Below, piece by piece: positions 13,187 to 16,393 of a stretch of 16,393 nt of DNA (its first letter is position 1; each line of letters begins with the position of its first letter). The position numbers and the translations under genes are program-made. Source of the DNA: Acidobacteriota bacterium (lineage in GTDB: Bacteria; Acidobacteriota; Terriglobia; Bryobacterales; Bryobacteraceae); the NCBI GenBank assembly GCA_023436715.1, contig JAEZIJ010000069.1:1-16393 (forward strand), in the 5' to 3' direction. The notes under the pieces were generated by a model. It was not told where the DNA came from and did no database searches. It saw only the letters and a program-made list of their open reading frames with translations.

Positions 13187-14392
13187 ATGAACAAATCCAA
13201 GAAAGTGGCGCTCGCCTACTCGGGCGGGCTCGATACCTCGATCATCATTCCGTGGCTGAAAGAGAACTACGGGTGTGAGGTGGTGGCAGTCTGCGGAAAT
13301 ATCGGGCAAGGCGATGAGGAACTCGCCGGGCTCGAGGAAAAGGCGCGGCGCACGGGCGCTTCGGAATGCTACGTGGAAGACCTGCGCGAGGAGTTCGTGC
13401 GGGAGTACCTGTGGCGCTTTGTGCGGTCCGGCGCGGTATACGAGCACAAGTACCTGCTGGGGACTTCGGTGGCGCGGCCGCTGCTGGCGAAGAAGCAGGT
13501 GGAAGTGGCGCTCCGCACCGGCTGCGACGCGGTGGCTCACGGCTGCACGGGCAAGGGGAACGACCAGGTACGGTTCGAGCTGACGTACAAGGCGCTGGCG
13601 CCGAACCTGGCGGTGATCGCTCCGTGGCGCGAGTGGAACATCAACTCGCGTGAGGACGCGCTGGAATACGCGGCCAGCCACAACGTGCCGGTTTCGGTCT
13701 CCACGAGGAAGATCTACAGCCGCGACCGCAACATCTGGCACATCTCGCACGAGGGCGGCGCGCTGGAAGACCCGGCCAACGCCGCGCCGGACGAGATCTG
13801 GATGCTGACGAAGAGCCCGAAGGACGCGCCGAACACGCCGGGCGAGGTCACCATCGGTTTCGAGAAGGGCAATCCGGTTTCGGTGGACGGGCAGCCCATG
13901 TCGCCCGTGGCACTGCTTGAGAAGCTGAACGAGATCGGCGGCGAGCACGGCATCGGGCGCATTGACCTGGTGGAGAACCGGTTCGTGGGGATGAAGTCGC
14001 GCGGGTGCTATGAGACGCCGGGCGGCACGCTGATCCTGGCGGCGCTGCGGGAACTCGAAGCGCTGGTGCTCGACAAGAACATGCTGCATTACAAGCAGCG
14101 GCTCGCGCTGGACTACGCCGAACTGGTCTACAACGGGCTGTGGTTCACGCCGCTGCGCGAGGCGCTCGACGCATTCTTTGAGACGGCGAGCCAGGCGACC
14201 ACGGGCGAGGTCAAGCTGCGGATGTACAAGGGCAACCTGGAGCCGGTCAGCCGGAAGTCGCCGTATTCGCTCTACTCGCTCGACATCGCCAGCTTCACGA
14301 TGGGCGCCAGCTACGACCAGAAGGACGCGCAGGGCTTCATCAACCTGATCGGGCTGCCGATTCGCGTTCGCGCGGCGGTCACCGGGAAATGA
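13187..14392 (+). CDS. argG: Argininosuccinate synthase
   Basis: ArgG joins citrulline and aspartate using ATP, giving argininosuccinate, AMP and pyrophosphate; it acts as a cytoplasmic tetramer. The 401 residues match the common (non-E. coli) bacterial type. Seen: the N-type ATP pyrophosphatase P-loop AYSGGLDTS (10-18); YEHKYLLGTSVARPLLAK in the nucleotide-binding half; AHGCTGKGNDQVRFE, the second signature, which binds ATP and aspartate; and GRIDLVENRFVGMKSRGCYETPGG in the synthetase half. The sequence is complete. Start ATG 13187 has no clear Shine-Dalgarno. The last 4 bp overlap argH (ATGA). Confidence 0.97.
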   Translation: MNKSKKVALAYSGGLDTSIIIPWLKENYGCEVVAVCGNIGQGDEELAGLEEKARRTGASECYVEDLREEFVREYLWRFVRSGAVYEHKYLLGTSVARPLLAKKQVEVALRTGCDAVAHGCTGKGNDQVRFELTYKALAPNLAVIAPWREWNINSREDALEYAASHNVPVSVSTRKIYSRDRNIWHISHEGGALEDPANAAPDEIWMLTKSPKDAPNTPGEVTIGFEKGNPVSVDGQPMSPVALLEKLNEIGGEHGIGRIDLVENRFVGMKSRGCYETPGGTLILAALRELEALVLDKNMLHYKQRLALDYAELVYNGLWFTPLREALDAFFETASQATTGEVKLRMYKGNLEPVSRKSPYSLYSLDIASFTMGASYDQKDAQGFINLIGLPIRVRAAVTGK

Positions 14393-15777
14393 AACTCTGG
14401 GGCGGGCGGTTCGAGCGGGGGCCGTCGGAGGTCTTCGAGCGCTTTTCAGGTTCGCTTCATTTCGACCGGCGGCTGATGGAGGCGGATATCAGAGGCTCGC
14501 AGGCGTTCGCGCGGGCGCTGGAGCGGGTGGGCATCCTGAGCGCGGAAGAGCGCGGCAAGCTGGTGGAAGCGTTCGAGGAGATCGGCGCGGAAGCGAAGCG
14601 GCCGGAGTTCTTCGAGGGCGCGGCGGACGAGGACGTACACACGCTGGTCATCCGCAAGCTGAAGGAGAAGACCGGCGGATTGGCAGACAAGATCCACACG
14701 GGCCGCAGCCGCAACGAGCAGGTGTCGCTCGATACGCGGCTGTGGCTTCGCGAGGAGATTGACCGCGCGTCGGCGCTCCTCATCGCGCTGATGCAATCGC
14801 TGGTGGATCTCGCGGGGCGCTATCCGGACGCGGTGGTCCCCGGGTACACACACATGCGGCGGGCGCAGGCTGTGCTGTGGCCGCATTACCTGCTCGCGTA
14901 TTTCGAGATGTTCGCGCGCGATTGGGAACGGCTGCGGCAGGCACGGGCGCGTGTGAACCTGATGCCGCTGGGGTCGGGGGCGCTGGCGGGTAGCGGGTTC
15001 CCGTTCGACCGGGAGGCGATGGCCCGCGATCTGGGCTTCGACGGCCTCACGCGGAACAGCATGGACGTCTCGGCCGACCGCGACTTCGTGCTCGATTTCC
15101 TCTACGCCGCTTCCGTTACGATGGTCCACCTGAGCCGGCTGGCGGAAGACTGGATCCTCTATTCGAGCGAGGAGTTCGGTTGGATGGAGCTGGGCGATGA
15201 GGTGACGAGCGGGTCGAGCCTCATGCCGCAGAAGAAGAACCCGGATTCGCTGGAGCTGATACGCGGGAAGTCGGGGCGCGTGTTCGGGTCAATGAACTCG
15301 CTGTTCATGACGGTGAAGGGGTTGCCGCTCACCTACAATCGCGACATGCAGGAGGATAAGGAACCGCTGTTCGAAGCGGCGGACCAGTTGAGCGGAACGC
15401 TGGAAATGGCGCGAGCGGTGTCGGATTCCGTGAAGCTGAATCCGGCGAAGCCCGCCGCGGCGGCGGAAGAAAGCTGGGTGGTGGCGACGGACCTCGCCGA
15501 GGCGCTGGCGCGGGCGGGTACTCCGTTCCATCGGGCGCATCAGATTGTGGGCAGGCTGGTTCTCGAGAGTGTGCGCGAGGGCAAGCGGCCGGCAGATTGG
15601 AGCGCGGCGGAACTGGCCGCATTCGCTCCTGAGTTCACGCCGGAGATGGCGCGTCTGCTCCAGCCGCGCGAGGGGATGAAGACGCGCGAAATCGCGGGCG
15701 GCACCGGTCCGCGGGCCGTTGCGGCGGCACTGACGGAGGCGTCGCGCCGTATCGAAGAGATGAGAGCTGTTCGATGA
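14389..15777 (+). CDS. argH: Argininosuccinate lyase
   Basis: ArgH splits argininosuccinate into arginine and fumarate, the last step of the pathway, as a cytoplasmic homotetramer of the fumarase/aspartase superfamily. The 462 residues are the usual length. Seen: KLWGGRFERGPSE at the N-terminus; TGRSRNEQ; GYTHMRRAQ with the catalytic-region His; and the superfamily signature GSSLMPQKKNPD beginning at residue 275, with the catalytic Ser277 in its mobile loop. The start overlaps the argG stop, and its own stop overlaps the argR start, so translation is coupled through the operon. No defects seen. Confidence 0.97.
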   Translation: MKLWGGRFERGPSEVFERFSGSLHFDRRLMEADIRGSQAFARALERVGILSAEERGKLVEAFEEIGAEAKRPEFFEGAADEDVHTLVIRKLKEKTGGLADKIHTGRSRNEQVSLDTRLWLREEIDRASALLIALMQSLVDLAGRYPDAVVPGYTHMRRAQAVLWPHYLLAYFEMFARDWERLRQARARVNLMPLGSGALAGSGFPFDREAMARDLGFDGLTRNSMDVSADRDFVLDFLYAASVTMVHLSRLAEDWILYSSEEFGWMELGDEVTSGSSLMPQKKNPDSLELIRGKSGRVFGSMNSLFMTVKGLPLTYNRDMQEDKEPLFEAADQLSGTLEMARAVSDSVKLNPAKPAAAAEESWVVATDLAEALARAGTPFHRAHQIVGRLVLESVREGKRPADWSAAELAAFAPEFTPEMARLLQPREGMKTREIAGGTGPRAVAAALTEASRRIEEMRAVR

Positions 15778-16214
15778 ACAAGAGCTATCGCCAGGGGCAA
15801 ATCCTCAAGCTGGTCCGCGGGCGCCGGATACACACGCAGGAGGAACTGGCGCAGGCTCTCAAGGAGATCGGGGTGCCGGCGACGCAGGTGACGCTGTCGC
15901 GCGACATACGCGAGTTGGGGCTCGCGAAGACGCCGGAGGGTTATCGCCAGATTGCGCCTGAGCTGGCCGGGCCGGACTTCGCTTCCCTGGCGTCCGAGTT
16001 CGTGCAGGACATACGCGCCGCGCAGAACCTTCTGGTGCTGAGGACGTCGCCGGGGAATGCGAACACGGTGGCGGCGGCCCTCGATCGCCAGAACTTTGCC
16101 GACGTGGTGGGGACCGTGGCGGGGGATGATACAATTCTGGTGATCCTGCCGGACTCAGCGGCAGCGGAAGCGATGCGGAAACGGCTGCTGGAAGTTTTGG
16201 AGATTACGTCGTAA
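15774..16214 (+). CDS. argR: Arginine repressor ArgR
   Basis: This 146-residue protein is the arginine-sensing repressor that binds ARG boxes as a hexamer when arginine is present. Seen: an N-terminal winged helix with HTQEELAQALKEIG and the recognition helix region VTLSRDIRELGLAK (SRDIREL at 42-48); a linker; and the C-terminal oligomerisation domain, whose GTVAGDDT (113-120) carries the paired Asp118-Asp119 that bind arginine across subunits. All key residues are present. The start ATG overlaps the argH stop by 4 bp. Being the last gene of the operon whose promoter has two ARG boxes, it should repress its own synthesis. In some organisms ArgR homologues instead activate catabolism, but the adjacent biosynthetic genes argue for repression. 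Confidence 0.96.
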   Translation: MNKSYRQGQILKLVRGRRIHTQEELAQALKEIGVPATQVTLSRDIRELGLAKTPEGYRQIAPELAGPDFASLASEFVQDIRAAQNLLVLRTSPGNANTVAAALDRQNFADVVGTVAGDDTILVILPDSAAAEAMRKRLLEVLEITS

Positions 16215-16223
16215 ATCACAGTT

Positions 16224-16280
16224 TCCAGGGCCCCGTGGCTTGCCAAGGGTTTTGCGGCACGGCTAAAGCCGTGCCCTGGA
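16224..16280 (+). terminator. Long nested hairpin after argR (terminator or REP-like element)
   Basis: GGCACGGC (16256-16263), loop TAAA, GCCGTGCC (16268-16275) form a perfect 8-bp stem. Outer arms TCCAGGG (16224-16230) and CCCTGGA (16274-16280) also pair. It lies just 10 bp past the argR stop. There is no strong T tract at once after it, so it may be a dispersed REP-like palindrome rather than a simple terminator; I recall similar GGCTAAAGCC palindromes scattered in acidobacterial genomes. Confidence 0.5.
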
Positions 16281-16350
16281 GTTTCTACATTCCTGACGTA
16301 CGCTGACCCTGGCCCTGCTCAAGATTTTTTTTGTGGCAGCGTTTTTTCTG

Positions 16351-16393
16351 TTGACATTTTCCGGCAAGTATGTTTCAGTAGTATTGATGAAAC
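16351..16393 (+). promoter_or_regulatory. TTGACA element with inverted repeat at the window edge
   Basis: A perfect -35 TTGACA (16351-16356) is followed by an inverted repeat GTTTCA (16372-16377) and TGAAAC (16388-16393) with a 10-bp spacer containing TAGTAT. No good -10 is found at 16-18 bp, so the promoter is incomplete or needs an activator. T runs at 16325-16332 and 16342-16347 precede it. The inverted repeat would suit a dimeric repressor. The controlled gene must start right of the window. Confidence 0.45.

Noticed and set aside
12135..14089. Minus-strand open frames of 342 and 315 codons opposite argF and argG
   Set aside because: They are His/Arg/Val/Leu-rich antisense shadows of clear enzyme genes.
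1..16393. CRISPR arrays, tRNA and rRNA genes, insertion sequences with transposase
   Set aside because: No repeat-spacer pattern, cloverleaf-like sequence, rRNA motif or transposase coding region was seen.

Overview
The window looks like chromosome of a high-GC soil Acidobacteriota of the Solibacter/Bryobacter type. The main reason is a secreted NHL-repeat protein ending in the roughly 190-residue C-terminal domain that is strongly expanded in Candidatus Solibacter (TIGR03437 type). The high GC, sparse Shine-Dalgarno use and extended -10 promoters fit this. The assignment is from recognition only, with no search.

Layout. 1-216: no gene, a hairpin and a 15-bp tandem repeat. 217-2636 (minus): a promoter, an 88-residue protein with a possible HTH, and an OPT-family oligopeptide transporter 11 bp downstream. 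2715-7196: a divergent pair of exported proteins, the NHL/TIGR03437 protein (minus) and a matrixin-like metalloprotease with two Ig-like domains (plus), 81 bp apart. 7277-9220 (plus): an unrecognised 203-residue protein and a LarA-like (DUF2088) protein whose promoter predicts a leaderless mRNA. 9260-9463 (minus): a lone Flp/Tad-type pilin. 9588-10739 (plus): a BASS-family (bile acid:sodium symporter) transporter.

10772-12080 is an accessory patch, visibly richer in A+T. It holds the C-terminal part of a broken NYN-domain gene (minus) and then an approximately 1-kb segment bounded by two 33-bp direct repeats (31/33 identical). Inside are two overlapping plus-strand genes: a 98-residue protein and a single-domain retropepsin-like (clan AA) aspartic protease.

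12106-16214 is an arginine operon, argF-argG-argH-argR. A TTGACT -35 element is followed by two adjacent ARG boxes (12/14 and 13/14 matches to the E. coli core) that cover the -10 and start region of argF. ArgR itself is the last gene, joined to argH by an ATGA overlap, so the operon should be repressed by its own last product when arginine is plentiful. argF, argG and argH make the last three steps, ornithine to arginine; the earlier genes (argJ, argB, argC, argD) are not here. The right edge (16224-16393) holds a REP-like hairpin and a TTGACA element followed by an inverted repeat, probably the control region of a gene outside the window.

Best candidates for something new are the repeat-bounded aspartic protease gene pair inserted beside a broken NYN gene, and the self-regulated compact argFGHR operon.
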